A DNA stretch of 64,000 nt, taken from positions 1,178,001 to 1,242,000 of the forward strand of contig JASGKF010000002.1 of the NCBI GenBank assembly GCA_047600765.1, written 5' to 3'. Below, piece after piece: positions 1 through 9,223 of the stretch. Each line of letters opens with the position of its first letter. Position 1 is the first letter of the stretch. Under the pieces are notes generated by a model that saw only the letters and a list, made by a program, of their open reading frames with translations, was not told the origin of the DNA and ran no database searches. Origin of the DNA: Viridibacterium sp047600765 (GTDB lineage: Bacteria; Pseudomonadota; Gammaproteobacteria; Burkholderiales; Rhodocyclaceae). The translations under genes were made by a program, and so were the position numbers.

Positions 1-442
1 CGCGTGCGGTCTTGTAGCGCAGCATCATGTTTTTCTGCATCGCGGGGCGGCGCAGATCGATCACGCGGTGCGTGAGACGCACGTTCTCGGACAGGTTCTC
101 GTCGTCGAGCTGGAACGGGGGCGTGACGGAGGCGTTGAGCACTTCAAGCTCGTGGGCCAGCACTTCGATCTCGCCCGAGATGAGGTTGCTGTTGGTCGTG
201 CCTTCGGGACGGCGACGCACCTTGCCGACAACCTTGAGGCAGAACTCGTTGCGCACGCCTTCGGCCACTTTGAAGGTGTCGGCACGGTCCGGGTCGCAGA
301 CAACCTGCACGAGGCCTTCGCGGTCACGCAGGTCGATGAAGATCACTCCGCCGTGGTCGCGACGACGATGGGCCCAGCCGAAGAGCGTGACGGTCTGGTC
401 GAGGTGAGCGGCGGAAACGAGGCCGCTGTACGTGGTGCGCAT
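1..442 (-). CDS. aspS: aspartyl-tRNA synthetase, N-terminal part (cut by window edge)
   Basis: Charges tRNA-Asp with aspartate in the cytoplasm. Only the first ~147 residues lie in the window; the rest is beyond base 1. Starting at the ATG at 442 the protein reads MRTTYSGLVSAAHLDQ and contains the class IIb anticodon-binding OB fold: GWAHRRRDHGGVIFIDLRDR near residues 22-41, then LVQVVCDPD and the VRLTHRVIDLRRP stretch that leads into the catalytic domain. These are typical of bacterial AspRS. It is the last visible gene of a minus-strand set (FmdB, DUF502, aspS), a common betaproteobacterial order, but a hairpin in the 122-base gap upstream suggests it may have its own promoter. Discrimination between AspRS and non-discriminating AspRS cannot be judged from this part. 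Confidence 0.95.
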   Translation of the reverse strand, partial: MRTTYSGLVSAAHLDQTVTLFGWAHRRRDHGGVIFIDLRDREGLVQVVCDPDRADTFKVAEGVRNEFCLKVVGKVRRRPEGTTNSNLISGEIEVLAHELEVLNASVTPPFQLDDENLSENVRLTHRVIDLRRPAMQKNMMLRYKTAR

Positions 443-520
443 TGAAGGGCTCCAGAAAACTCTGATGCTGAAAGGGTCGGGTTCGTGCGGCTGGCAAAAC
501 GTGGGGCCACACAAAGAAAA

Positions 521-545
521 CGGGCTGCCGGAACAGGGCAGCCCG
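521..545 (-). terminator. intrinsic terminator between the DUF502 gene and aspS
   Basis: A perfect 9-bp stem (CGGGCTGCC at 521-529 with GGCAGCCCG at 537-545) with a 7-base loop is followed, on the minus strand, by GTTTTCTTTG. This fits a rho-independent terminator for the DUF502 transcript and would separate aspS from it. Confidence 0.6.
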
Positions 546-564
546 CCATTTTACCGGATTCGAC

Positions 565-1176
565 CTATTGGGGCTCGTCGGTTTTTTCGGGCGGGACGAC
601 ACCCATGGAAATGATGTGTTTCAACGCGGCATCGACGCTGATGTCCAGTTCGATGATGTCCTTCTTCGGCACCATCAGGAAAAAGCCCGAGGTGGGGTTC
701 GGCGTCGTCGGTACATAGACGTTGACACACTCTTCCGGCAGAAGCGCAGCAATTTCCGGCGCCGGGCTGCCGGTGCGGAAGGCGATGGTCCAGGAGCCTT
801 CGCGCGGGTATTGCACCAGCAAGGCGTCACGGAAAGCCTGGCCACCGGGGCCGAGCAGGGTGTCCGAGACCTGTTTGACGCTGGAGTAGATCGACTTCAC
901 TACCGGGATGCGCGTGAGGACGCTTTCCCAGAATCGGAGGATGCGGGCGCCGAAAAAGTTGGAGGCGACCACCCCCGTCAGCAGTACAGCGAGGATGGTC
1001 AGGAAAGCGCCCAGCCCCCAGATCTCGAAGCCCAGCCATTGGGTCGGACGCCAGTGTTCCGGAAGCAACAGGATGCTGCGGTCAAGCGTGCCGACAATGG
1101 ATTGCAGCACCCAGACCGTAATGGCCAGTGGAACCCACACCAGCAGGCCAGTGATGAGGTATTTCTTCATCGGCAT
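565..1176 (-). CDS. DUF502 family membrane protein
   Basis: 203 residues. The N-terminus (MPMKKYLITGLLVWVPLAIT) is a membrane segment, and a second hydrophobic stretch (LGAFLTILAVLLTGVVASNF) lies near residues 55-75; both fit the DUF502 family of small integral membrane proteins. The C-terminal half is soluble and contains the family-typical segment VNVYVPTTPNPTSGFF. Function is unknown. The gene starts 3 bases after the FmdB-like gene upstream, so the two are almost certainly co-transcribed, and aspS follows after a hairpin. MPMKK (1176) and MKK (two codons later) are both possible starts. Confidence 0.88.
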   Translation of the reverse strand: MPMKKYLITGLLVWVPLAITVWVLQSIVGTLDRSILLLPEHWRPTQWLGFEIWGLGAFLTILAVLLTGVVASNFFGARILRFWESVLTRIPVVKSIYSSVKQVSDTLLGPGGQAFRDALLVQYPREGSWTIAFRTGSPAPEIAALLPEECVNVYVPTTPNPTSGFFLMVPKKDIIELDISVDAALKHIISMGVVPPEKTDEPQ

Positions 1177-1179
1177 CGA

Positions 1180-1467
1180 TCAGTGGCAGGCGCAGCCGGG
1201 ATTGCATGCGCCGCCGCCCGAACTCTCGGTCGTCGAGGCAGATTTCTCTTCGGTCTTGCTGGCACTGGCCGTGCTGCTACCACTGCCGCCCTTGAAGTCG
1301 GTGGCATACCAGCCGCTGCCCTTGAGCTGGAAACCGGCTGCGGTCAGGGCTTTGCTGTAGGCCTTGCTGCCACAGGCGGGGCAGGTGTCGAGGGGGGCGT
1401 CGCTGACCTTCTGCAGGTGATCCTTGCTGACACCGCAATCAGCGCAACGGTATTCGTAGATAGGCAT
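1180..1467 (-). CDS. FmdB-family zinc ribbon protein
   Basis: 95 residues. The N-terminus MPIYEYRCADCGVSKD and the later CPACGSKAY supply two CxxC knuckles of the FmdB/CxxC_CXXC_SSSS regulatory domain (residues 1-45), which binds one zinc. The tail is low-complexity (Gly, Ser, Ala) and ends in CNPGCACH, an extra Cys/His cluster that may bind metal. The FmdB name comes from a putative regulator of formamidase; the actual role in this family is not settled. It heads the FmdB-DUF502 pair with 3 bases between genes. Confidence 0.85.
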   Translation of the reverse strand: MPIYEYRCADCGVSKDHLQKVSDAPLDTCPACGSKAYSKALTAAGFQLKGSGWYATDFKGGSGSSTASASKTEEKSASTTESSGGGACNPGCACH

Positions 1468-1578
1468 GTCGGAACTCCGGAAATTCGGGGAACAGTCTAG
1501 CGCATCGCAGCAAAAACCGTGCGAGCCAAGGCCTGGACGTGTGATCTACGTATGAAATGTGGGCGAAGCCGGACGGAT

Positions 1579-2475
1579 TCAAGCGCCGAAAATCAGGCGC
1601 GTCAGCTTGTCGCCGAAAAACAGGGAAATGACACCGGCGGCGGCGAGATATGGGCCGAACGGGATGGGTGTTTCACGACCATGCTTGGCGAAAACGATCA
1701 TCGAGATACCCACCAGCGCACCGACCAGTGACGACAGCAGGATTACGGCAGGCAGTACTTGCCAGCCCAGCCAGGCGCCGATCGCCCCGAGCAGCTTGAA
1801 GTCGCCATAACCCATACCTTCCTTGCCAGTGGTCAGTTTGAAAGCCCAGAACACCGACCACAGGATGAGGTAGCCGGCTACCGCACCGATCAGCGCTTCC
1901 TTCAGCGGCACGAATGTGGCGTTGAGATTGAGCAGCAGTCCCAGCCAAAGCAGGGGCAAGGTGATGTCATCGGGCAGCAGCATGGTGTCCAGATCGATGA
2001 AGGTCAGGACGATCATGCTCCAGACGTACAGCAGGGCGCCCGCACACGCCAGGCTATAACCGAAATGCCATGCCACTGCTGCGGAAAGTGTGCCGGTGAG
2101 CAACTCAACCAGCGGGTAGCGTTTGCTGATGGAGGCTTTGCAGCTGCGGCATCGACCACGCAGCGCAAGGTAGCTGATGACGGGGATGTTCTCGATGGCG
2201 CCGATCTTGTGGCCGCAATGCGGGCAGGCCGAGCGCGGCACCGCGAGGTTGTAGCGCGGTTCTTTTGCGCTTTCGGCTTGCCACCAGTCCTGCAACGGTT
2301 GGCTCAACGCTACAGGTGTCTTTTCAGCCAGCAGGCCAATAGCGTCAGGCAGCCAGTCGCGTTCCATCATCCTGGGCAGGCGATGGATGACGACGTTGAT
2401 GAAGCTGCCGACAGTCAGGCCGACAATGGCCGCGAGTAGCGTGAGGGCGATCGGATCCTGCAGGAGGTCTTGCAT
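1579..2475 (-). CDS. pilD: type IV prepilin leader peptidase/N-methyltransferase
   Basis: 298 residues from the ATG at 2475, which overlaps the pilC stop as TGATG; a TTG one codon earlier is the alternative. An inner-membrane aspartic protease of family A24 that removes the prepilin leader and methylates the new N-terminus. Visible: the N-terminal GSFINVVIHRLPRM motif, a two-CxxC zinc element (CPHCGHKI and CRSCK), and both catalytic aspartates in FIDLDTMLLPDD and GYGDFKLLG, with about eight hydrophobic segments. It is last in pilB-pilC-pilD. In many betaproteobacteria coaE follows pilD; here FmdB follows instead. Confidence 0.95.
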   Translation of the reverse strand: MQDLLQDPIALTLLAAIVGLTVGSFINVVIHRLPRMMERDWLPDAIGLLAEKTPVALSQPLQDWWQAESAKEPRYNLAVPRSACPHCGHKIGAIENIPVISYLALRGRCRSCKASISKRYPLVELLTGTLSAAVAWHFGYSLACAGALLYVWSMIVLTFIDLDTMLLPDDITLPLLWLGLLLNLNATFVPLKEALIGAVAGYLILWSVFWAFKLTTGKEGMGYGDFKLLGAIGAWLGWQVLPAVILLSSLVGALVGISMIVFAKHGRETPIPFGPYLAAAGVISLFFGDKLTRLIFGA

Positions 2476-3710
2476 CAACCGATCGCCGCGCCCATCTTGA
2501 AGATCGGCAGGTACATGGCGACGACCAGGCCGCCAATGATGGTGCCGAGGAAAACGATGATCAGCGGTTCGATCAGCTGTGACAGACCTGCCACCATGTC
2601 ATCGACTTCGCGCTCGAAGAAGTCGGCCACCTTGCCGCACATGCCGTCGAGCTGGCCGGATTCTTCGCCGATGGAGATCATCTGGACCACCATGGCGGGG
2701 AAGATCTGCACGCCCTGCATGGCGACGGTAAGACTGGTGCCGGTTGCCACCTCGTTCTGGATGACTTTCGTCGCGGAGGAGTACACCTTGTTGCCAGCGG
2801 CGCCGGCAACCGAGTCCAGGGCTTCAACGAGCGGCACGCCGGCGGCAAACATGGTCGACAGGGTTCGCGTCCAGCGGGCGATCGTGGCTTTGCGGATGAT
2901 GTCGCCGATCACCGGAACCTGCAGGATCAGGCGGTCAGTTGTTGCCTGCATGGATGTCGAGCGTTTGTGGGCATACAGAAAACCAAAAACAATCGCTGCA
3001 ATGCCAGGGAAGATGAAAATGGCATTGGCAACGAAGAAGTCTGAAATACTCATCACCAGCAAGGTCGGGCCAGGGAGGTCGGCACCGAAGCTGGTAAAGA
3101 CCTTCTTGAACTCGGGGATCACGAACAGCATCATCACGCTGACCACGGCGGATGCGACCACCATCACGGCAATGGGGTAGAACAACGCAGACTTGATTTT
3201 GCTCTTGATGGCAAGAATCTTTTCCTTGTAGATCGCCAGTCGATCAAGCAGGTTTTCCAGCGCGCCTGACTGCTCACCAGCACCAACGAGGTTGCAATAC
3301 AGCGCGTCGAAATACTTGGGGCGTTTGCGCAGCGCCTGGGACAGGCTGGTACCGGTTTCGACGTCGTTGCGGATGTCGTTCATCAGGCGTGCCATGGCCG
3401 GATTGCCAGAGCCCTTGATGGCGATGTCGAAAGACTGCAGCAGGGGCACGCCAGCACGCATCATGGTGGCGAGCTGGCGGGTGAAAATCGCGATGTCCTT
3501 GTCCTTGACGCTGGCGCCGCGTGCGAAGGAGCGTTTCTTGACCTTGAGGACAGAGATACCCTGGCGGCGCAGCGCGGCCTGGACGACGTTTTCGGTCGCG
3601 GCACGCATTTCTCCACGCACCAGCTTGCCGGATTTGTCCTTGCCTTCCCAGGTAAAGAGCGCTTCCTGCTGGGGTGCTGCGCGACGACTGCGAGCGGTGG
3701 CTGTGGCCAT
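2475..3710 (-). CDS. pilC: type IV pilus inner-membrane platform protein
   Basis: 411 residues, the usual PilC/GspF length. The platform on which PilB and PilT motors drive pilin in and out of the pilus base. Two T2SSF domains are visible: residues ~75-195 (FTRQLATMMRAGVPLLQSFD) and ~275-400 (RTLSTMFAAGVPLVEALD), separated by membrane helices, with a last helix near the C-terminus (LIEPLIIVFLGTIIGGLVVA). The conserved GEESGQLDGM motif is present. The gene begins 17 bases after pilB stops and overlaps pilD. Confidence 0.96.
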   Translation of the reverse strand: MATATARSRRAAPQQEALFTWEGKDKSGKLVRGEMRAATENVVQAALRRQGISVLKVKKRSFARGASVKDKDIAIFTRQLATMMRAGVPLLQSFDIAIKGSGNPAMARLMNDIRNDVETGTSLSQALRKRPKYFDALYCNLVGAGEQSGALENLLDRLAIYKEKILAIKSKIKSALFYPIAVMVVASAVVSVMMLFVIPEFKKVFTSFGADLPGPTLLVMSISDFFVANAIFIFPGIAAIVFGFLYAHKRSTSMQATTDRLILQVPVIGDIIRKATIARWTRTLSTMFAAGVPLVEALDSVAGAAGNKVYSSATKVIQNEVATGTSLTVAMQGVQIFPAMVVQMISIGEESGQLDGMCGKVADFFEREVDDMVAGLSQLIEPLIIVFLGTIIGGLVVAMYLPIFKMGAAIG

Positions 3711-3727
3711 TTGTGCGTCCTGTGGCG

Positions 3728-5458
3728 TTATTCGTTTGTGGTGGCAAGCACTTCGGTCAATGAAGTGACGCCTTGTTTGACCTTGAGCAGGCCGGACTGG
3801 CGCAGGTCTTTCACGCCTTCAATCTGGGCTTGGGCGGCAACGTCGATGGAGTTGCCCCCCGTCATGATGATGCGCTGGATTTCATCCGACACTGGCATGA
3901 CCTGGTAGATACCTACCCGACCTTTATAGCCTGAACCTTTGCAGCGGTCACAACCGTTCGGACCGAAGGCTTGCCAGCTGCCATCCAGATCCGCTTCGGT
4001 GTAGCCGGCTTCGATCAGCACTTCCATCGGGATATCGATAGGTTTCTTGCAGTTGCATAGGCGGCGGGCCAGCCGCTGGGCGGTGATCATGATGACGCTG
4101 GAGGCGATGTTGAACGGCGCAACACCCATGTTTCGCAGGCGCTCCAGTGTGGTCGGCGCATCATTCGTGTGCAGCGTAGACAACACAAGGTGACCCGTCT
4201 GGGCAGCCTTGATGGAGATCTCGGCGGTTTCAAGGTCGCGGATTTCGCCGACCATGATGACGTCCGGGTCTTGCCGCAGGAAGGACTTGAGCGAGACGGC
4301 AAAGGTCAGGCCTGCCTTGTCGTTCATGGTGACCTGGTTGATGCCCGGCAGGTTGATTTCGGCCGGATCCTCTGCGGTCGAGATATTGACGCCCGGCTTG
4401 TTGAGGATATTGAGGCAGGTGTAGAGCGAGACGGTTTTTCCTGAGCCCGTCGGGCCAGTCACGAGCACCATGCCGTAAGGACGGTTGACGGCATCCAGCA
4501 GCGCAGCCTTCTGCTCCGGCTCATAACCCAGCGCGTCGATACCCAGCATCGCGGAGCTGGGGTCGAGAATACGCATCACGATCTTTTCGCCGTGCAGAGT
4601 AGGCAGGGTCGAGACGCGGAAGTCGATGGCTTTGGTCTTGGAGAGCACCAGCTTCATGCGGCCGTCTTGCGGGATACGCTTTTCGGCAATATCCAGCCTG
4701 GAGATGACCTTGATACGGGCGGAAATCTTGTCGCGCAGGGCGAGAGGAGGCTGCACCACTTCGCGAAGCACGCCGTCTGTGCGGAAGCGGATGCGGTAGT
4801 ACTTTTCGTAAGGCTCGAAGTGGATGTCGGAAGCGCCTTCGTTGATGGCGTCGACGAGCATCTTCTGGATAAAACGCACCACGGGCGCGTCGTCTACATC
4901 GGCGCCGGCGCTGCCGACATCGGTGTTGGCGTCTCCGTCTGCGATTTCGACCCCGTCACTGAGGTCGCCCATGTCGAAATCGTCACCCTTGGTGAGATCT
5001 GACAGGGTGGTTGCCGTGCTCTCGGTGAGTCGGGTTAGCAGGGGGGCGAGCTTGTCGACTTCGACGATGACCGGGTCGACGACCATGCCTGTCTGGAAGC
5101 GGATTTCGTCCAGCGCGCGCAGGTTGGTCGGGTCTGCCAGTGCAACCGTGACGCGGTTGTTGCGCTTGGCGAGGGGGACGACCTGGTGCTTGGTGACGAG
5201 CTTGGGGTCGATGGCGTCGCGCGGGATCTGCGAGTCATCGACGGCGGCCAGATCGAGGATGGGGAAACCAAAGGTTTCCGAGCTGAACACGGCGATTTCG
5301 GAGGCCTTCATGAGGCCGCGCGACACGACCTCGCCGACGAATCCACCGGGATTGGTACTGGGAGCCGAGCAGGCTGCGGCGTCGGCTTCCGGCATGCGTC
5401 CTTGCTGGACAAGTGCCCGGGCCAGACCGCTTAGCGCTGATTGTGGGGTTGCTGCCAT
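3728..5458 (-). CDS. pilB: type IV pilus extension ATPase
   Basis: 576 residues. A cytoplasmic hexameric ATPase that powers pilus extension. The N-terminal MshEN-like domain (residues ~1-180) is followed by the GspE core: Walker A GPTGSGKT near residue 338, Walker B-like DPDVIMVGEIRD, and the tetracysteine zinc element (CNCKKP, then CDRCKGSGYKG) near residues 470-520. First of pilB-pilC-pilD. The 229-base gap upstream probably holds its promoter, but no convincing -35/-10 or sigma-54 site was found there. Confidence 0.96.
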   Translation of the reverse strand: MAATPQSALSGLARALVQQGRMPEADAAACSAPSTNPGGFVGEVVSRGLMKASEIAVFSSETFGFPILDLAAVDDSQIPRDAIDPKLVTKHQVVPLAKRNNRVTVALADPTNLRALDEIRFQTGMVVDPVIVEVDKLAPLLTRLTESTATTLSDLTKGDDFDMGDLSDGVEIADGDANTDVGSAGADVDDAPVVRFIQKMLVDAINEGASDIHFEPYEKYYRIRFRTDGVLREVVQPPLALRDKISARIKVISRLDIAEKRIPQDGRMKLVLSKTKAIDFRVSTLPTLHGEKIVMRILDPSSAMLGIDALGYEPEQKAALLDAVNRPYGMVLVTGPTGSGKTVSLYTCLNILNKPGVNISTAEDPAEINLPGINQVTMNDKAGLTFAVSLKSFLRQDPDVIMVGEIRDLETAEISIKAAQTGHLVLSTLHTNDAPTTLERLRNMGVAPFNIASSVIMITAQRLARRLCNCKKPIDIPMEVLIEAGYTEADLDGSWQAFGPNGCDRCKGSGYKGRVGIYQVMPVSDEIQRIIMTGGNSIDVAAQAQIEGVKDLRQSGLLKVKQGVTSLTEVLATTNE

Positions 5459-5667
5459 GTGTTCAGATTCAAGATCAATGACTTACATGTCTTTGTTGAT
5501 GTTGCACCTTACGGGACGACTTGTAAAGCCTTTACCGTTGCCGCGAGATCGGCGGTTTGCCTTGCCCCGCCTTGCTTTGCGGCGAGCGGGGGCTGTCAGG
5601 GTTCGCCGTTCCCGGTTTGTAGCATGCTGCTGGCCGAACTGCCGTATTCCCTGTGTTTTCGGCTCTC

Positions 5668-5694
5668 GCGCTGACAGGTTGAGCGTGTCAGCGC
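5668..5694 (-). terminator. hairpin at the 3' end of the ccsA-like gene
   Basis: A perfect 9-bp stem (GCGCTGACA at 5668-5676, TGTCAGCGC at 5686-5694) with a 9-base loop overlaps the stop codon at 5688-5690. No T-run follows on the minus strand, so it may stabilise the mRNA end or help rho-dependent stopping rather than act as a classical terminator. Confidence 0.4.
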
Positions 5695-6494
5695 TTGTAA
5701 AGCACTTCCAGTACGAAATGCGTACCCGCATAAGCCAGCAGCAGGAACATGAAGCCGGCCCCCGTCCAGCGCTGCGCCACGCGACCGCGCCAACCCCGCA
5801 GGTGGCGGCCAGCGAGCAGGATGCCGAAGACCAGCCAGGATGCCGCGGTGAAGCCCAGCTTGTATTTGACCGTCAGCGGGCGCGTCGTGGGCAGGTCTGG
5901 CAGCAACAGGCCGGATGCCAGCGTCAGGCTCAGGAAGACGAAGGCTACGGCGATCAGGCGGAACAGCAGGTTCTCTACCGTCAGCAGAGGCGGCAGGCGG
6001 TCGAGGTCGCTATCGAGTTGGGCGTGATGGAGGCGGCGCTCGGTGACGGCCAGCATGACGGCATGCAGGGCAGCCAGTGCGAACAGGCTGTAGGCCAGCA
6101 TGGCCACCACCAGGTGCAGGCGAAGCCCCCAGCCCGGGGTGGTGATCTGCACGTCCCCGGGCAGTGCCAGGGGCAGGAGACAGCACACGCTGGCAACAGG
6201 CAGGGCCAGCAGCAACAGGCTGTCCAGGCGTGTCACGAAACTTTCGGCGAAGTACAGCACGAGGGCCAGCCACAGTGTCAGCGACAGTGCGGGGGCAAGG
6301 CCGAAACGTAGCGTGGCGCCATCCAGCATGTCATAGCCGAGTACGAAGCCATGGGTCAGCAAGCCGGCGGCCAGCAGGATGCGCGAGGTGCTTGCTGCGC
6401 TGGCGGCATTGATCCGTTTGGGCGCACGCCATACCACGAGGGCCAGCAGTGCGTAGGCAGAGGCGGGAACCAGATGCAGTAGAATGGCGTCCAT
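5688..6494 (-). CDS. CcsA/YpjD-like cytochrome c assembly membrane protein
   Basis: 268 residues from the ATG at 6494 (MDAILLHLVPASAYALLALV). A longer open frame extends upstream but overlaps ffh and looks non-coding. Eight hydrophobic segments and the family motif PGWGLRLHLVVAMLAYSLFALA identify the cytochrome c assembly/haem-handling family (YpjD, CorE, CcsA-related). Histidines at TPGWGLRLHLV and LHAVM are candidate haem contacts. Divergent from ffh and upstream of pilB, the usual betaproteobacterial setting. Whether it handles haem in this organism is unproven; the short family members are often just called inner-membrane YpjD. Confidence 0.88.
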   Translation of the reverse strand: MDAILLHLVPASAYALLALVVWRAPKRINAASAASTSRILLAAGLLTHGFVLGYDMLDGATLRFGLAPALSLTLWLALVLYFAESFVTRLDSLLLLALPVASVCCLLPLALPGDVQITTPGWGLRLHLVVAMLAYSLFALAALHAVMLAVTERRLHHAQLDSDLDRLPPLLTVENLLFRLIAVAFVFLSLTLASGLLLPDLPTTRPLTVKYKLGFTAASWLVFGILLAGRHLRGWRGRVAQRWTGAGFMFLLLAYAGTHFVLEVLYKR

Positions 6495-6573
6495 CCCGCG
6501 AGTGTAGCGCGGCACGCCTTCTGCGTGCCGGCAGCGCATTCCCGCCCGCTTGTTTCTCCGAGTCGCACATCCC

Positions 6574-7944
6574 ATGCTCGATAACCTGACCAACCGGCTC
6601 GCCAAAGTCGTCAAGACCTTGCGCGGCCAGGCCCGCCTGACTGAAGACAACATCAGCGACATGCTGCGCGAAGTGCGCATGGCCCTGCTGGAAGCCGACG
6701 TGGCGCTACCCGTCGTCAAGGAGTTCACGACGCGCGTCCGCGAGAAGGCGGTCGGTCAGGAGGTTGTCGGCTCGCTCACGCCGGGGCAGGCTCTGGTGGG
6801 CGTCGTGCATCAGGAGCTTGCCGCCATCATGGGCGGCAGCCAGTCGGCGCTGAGTTTCGCGACGCAGCCGCCGGCCATCATCCTCATGGCGGGTCTGCAG
6901 GGCGCCGGCAAGACGACCACGGTCGGCAAGCTCGCCAAGTTCCTGCGCGAGAAGCACAAGAAAAAAGTGCTGACAGTCTCTTGTGACGTCTACCGTCCCG
7001 CGGCTATCGCGCAGTTGCAGACCGTCACGCAGCAGGCGGGTGCGGAGTTCTTCCCGTCCGAAGCCACGCAGAAGCCGCTCGACATTGCTGCTGCAGCCAT
7101 CGACCACGCAAAGCGTCATTACTTCGACGTCCTGCTGGTGGATACGGCCGGTCGCTTGACCGTCGATGAAGCCATGATGGCCGAGATCAAGGCGCTGCAC
7201 GCGGCAATCACGCCGATCGAGACCCTGTTTGTGGTCGATGCCATGCTGGGTCAGGATGCCGTGAACACCGCGCGTGCTTTCAACGAGGCGCTGCCGCTGA
7301 CCGGTATCGTGCTGACCAAGCTCGATGGTGATTCGCGCGGTGGTGCGGCCCTGTCCGTGCGCCACGTCACCGGCAAGCCGATCAAATTTACGGGCGTGGG
7401 CGAGAAGCTGACCGGGCTCGATGAGTTCCACCCGGAGCGCATGGCCAGCCGCATCCTCGGTATGGGCGACATCCTGTCGCTGGTCGAAGAGGCGCGCAAC
7501 CTGGTCGACGAGGAGAAGGCGAAGGAGTTCGCCGACAAGCTCAAGAAGGGCAAGGGCTTCGACCTTAACGACTTCAAGGAGCAGATGAGCCAGATGCGCA
7601 AGATGGGTGGCATCTCGTCCCTGCTCGACAAGATGCCGGCGCAGTTCTCGCAGGCGGCTTCGCAGATCCAGGGAGATGCGGCCGAGAAGTCCATGCGCCG
7701 CGTCGAGGGCATCATCAATTCCATGACACCTGCCGAGCGTGCCAACCCCGAGCTCATCAAGGCCAGCCGCAAGCGTCGCATTGCCACCGGTGCGGGCGTG
7801 CAGGTGCAGGAGGTCAATCGCCTGCTCAACCAGTTCGAGCAGATGCAGAAGATGATGAAGCAGTTCTCCAAGGGCGGCATGGGCAAGCTCATGCGCGGCA
7901 TGGGCGCCATGAAGGGAATGAAGGGCATGTTCCCGGGCATGTAA
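6574..7944 (+). CDS. ffh: signal recognition particle GTPase
   Basis: 456 residues from the ATG at 6574 (MLDNLTNRLAKVVKTLRG); the open frame extends 8 codons further upstream without a family match. Binds 4.5S RNA and signal sequences and docks with FtsY. N domain (1-90), G domain with G1 GLQGAGKTTTVGKLA near residue 107, DTAGRL, and TKLDGDSRGGAAL; the Met-rich M domain (~300-456) ends in repeated Met-Gly/Lys (GGMGKLMRGMGAMKGMKGM). Full length and intact. Divergent from the ccsA-like gene. Confidence 0.98.
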   Translation: MLDNLTNRLAKVVKTLRGQARLTEDNISDMLREVRMALLEADVALPVVKEFTTRVREKAVGQEVVGSLTPGQALVGVVHQELAAIMGGSQSALSFATQPPAIILMAGLQGAGKTTTVGKLAKFLREKHKKKVLTVSCDVYRPAAIAQLQTVTQQAGAEFFPSEATQKPLDIAAAAIDHAKRHYFDVLLVDTAGRLTVDEAMMAEIKALHAAITPIETLFVVDAMLGQDAVNTARAFNEALPLTGIVLTKLDGDSRGGAALSVRHVTGKPIKFTGVGEKLTGLDEFHPERMASRILGMGDILSLVEEARNLVDEEKAKEFADKLKKGKGFDLNDFKEQMSQMRKMGGISSLLDKMPAQFSQAASQIQGDAAEKSMRRVEGIINSMTPAERANPELIKASRKRRIATGAGVQVQEVNRLLNQFEQMQKMMKQFSKGGMGKLMRGMGAMKGMKGMFPGM

Positions 7945-7966
7945 CGCCCGCATCTGGAGGTACTGC

Positions 7967-9223
7967 ATGGCTCAGCCGGTCGAGTTGATTGCCACAGCGC
8001 TGTTCGCGCTGGCCATCCTTCACACTTTCCTGACCAGCCGGTTCGAGCGGCTGGCGCATAGTGATTCGGCGCATAGCGGCTTATGGCATTTCTTCGGCGA
8101 AGTCGAAGTGGTGTTCGGCATCTGGGCAGGCCTGTTGCTGCTGGCCATGGGCGCACTGCAGGGCGGAGACGCCGCCGTCCGCTACCTCGAAGGGCTCAAT
8201 TTCACTGAGCCGATGTTCGTGTTCGCCATCATGGTGATCGCCGCATCGCGTCCCATCCTCGATCTCTGCGCGGCAGCCGTGCGCCTGTTTGCGAAGTGGC
8301 TGCCCCTTCACGAAAACCTCGGCATCTTCTTCGCATTGCTGGGGCTGGTGCCGTTGCTGGGTTCGTTCATCACCGAGCCGGCCGCCATGACGCTTGCCGC
8401 ACTCATGCTGCGCGACCGCTTCTACATGAGCGGCATTCCGGATCGTCTGGCCTACGCCACGCTGGGTGTGCTGTTCGTCAATATTTCGATCGGCGGCACG
8501 ATGACGAGTTTCGCCGCGCCTCCCGTGCTGATGGTCGCCGGAGCCTGGCAATGGGACAGTGGCTTCATGCTCAACACTTTCGGCTGGAAAGCCGCTCTGG
8601 CGGTGCTTGTGAACGCCGTGGTGTTGACGGTCTGGTTCCGCAAGGCACTGTGTCAGGCAAAGTCTTCCGGGTCAGCAGGCGAGGCGCCGAAAGTGCCGCG
8701 CCTGCTGACCTTGCTGCACGTGATCATGCTCGCCGGGGTGGTGCTCTACGCTCATCACCCCGTCGTGTTCATGGCCATCTTCCTGCTGTTCCTGGGGCTG
8801 GCCGATGCGTATGCGCAGTTCCACCAACGCATCATCCTGCGCGAAGGTTTGCTGGTGGCTTTCTTTCTTGCCGGGCTTGTTGTGCTGGGGGCCTTGCAGC
8901 GCTGGTGGCTGCAACCGCTGTTGTCCGACATGCCGGATGCCGCCCTGTTTTTCGGCGCGCTGGGGCTGACCGCGCTGACGGACAACGCAGCACTGACCTA
9001 TCTCGGTTCGCTGGTCGAGGGCGTGGGAGATGGCTTCAAGTACGCACTGGTTGCGGGCGCCGTAACGGGTGGCGGGCTGACCGTGATTGCCAATGCGCCC
9101 AACCCTGCGGCATTCGCGATCCTCAAGGAACATTTCAGCGGCAAGACCATCAGCCCGGCCGGCCTGTTTGTGGCGGCATTGCTGCCCACGCTGGTGGCGA
9201 CGCTGGCCTTCCTGCTGCTGTGA
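7967..9223 (+). CDS. putative Na+/H+ antiporter (PF07399-type)
   Basis: 418 residues with 10-12 hydrophobic segments. The sequence resembles the putative Na+/H+ antiporter family PF07399 within the ion-transporter superfamily: the HENLGIFFALLGLVPLLGSF and FVNISIGGTMTSFAAPPVLM segments in the first half, and LTALTDNAALTYLGSLVEG with AGAVTGGGLTVIANAPNP in the second, form the two re-entrant halves. Substrate is inferred from family only. It begins 22 bases after ffh with GGAGG upstream and shares a GTGA overlap with the next gene, so the two are co-translated. Confidence 0.8.
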   Translation: MAQPVELIATALFALAILHTFLTSRFERLAHSDSAHSGLWHFFGEVEVVFGIWAGLLLLAMGALQGGDAAVRYLEGLNFTEPMFVFAIMVIAASRPILDLCAAAVRLFAKWLPLHENLGIFFALLGLVPLLGSFITEPAAMTLAALMLRDRFYMSGIPDRLAYATLGVLFVNISIGGTMTSFAAPPVLMVAGAWQWDSGFMLNTFGWKAALAVLVNAVVLTVWFRKALCQAKSSGSAGEAPKVPRLLTLLHVIMLAGVVLYAHHPVVFMAIFLLFLGLADAYAQFHQRIILREGLLVAFFLAGLVVLGALQRWWLQPLLSDMPDAALFFGALGLTALTDNAALTYLGSLVEGVGDGFKYALVAGAVTGGGLTVIANAPNPAAFAILKEHFSGKTISPAGLFVAALLPTLVATLAFLLL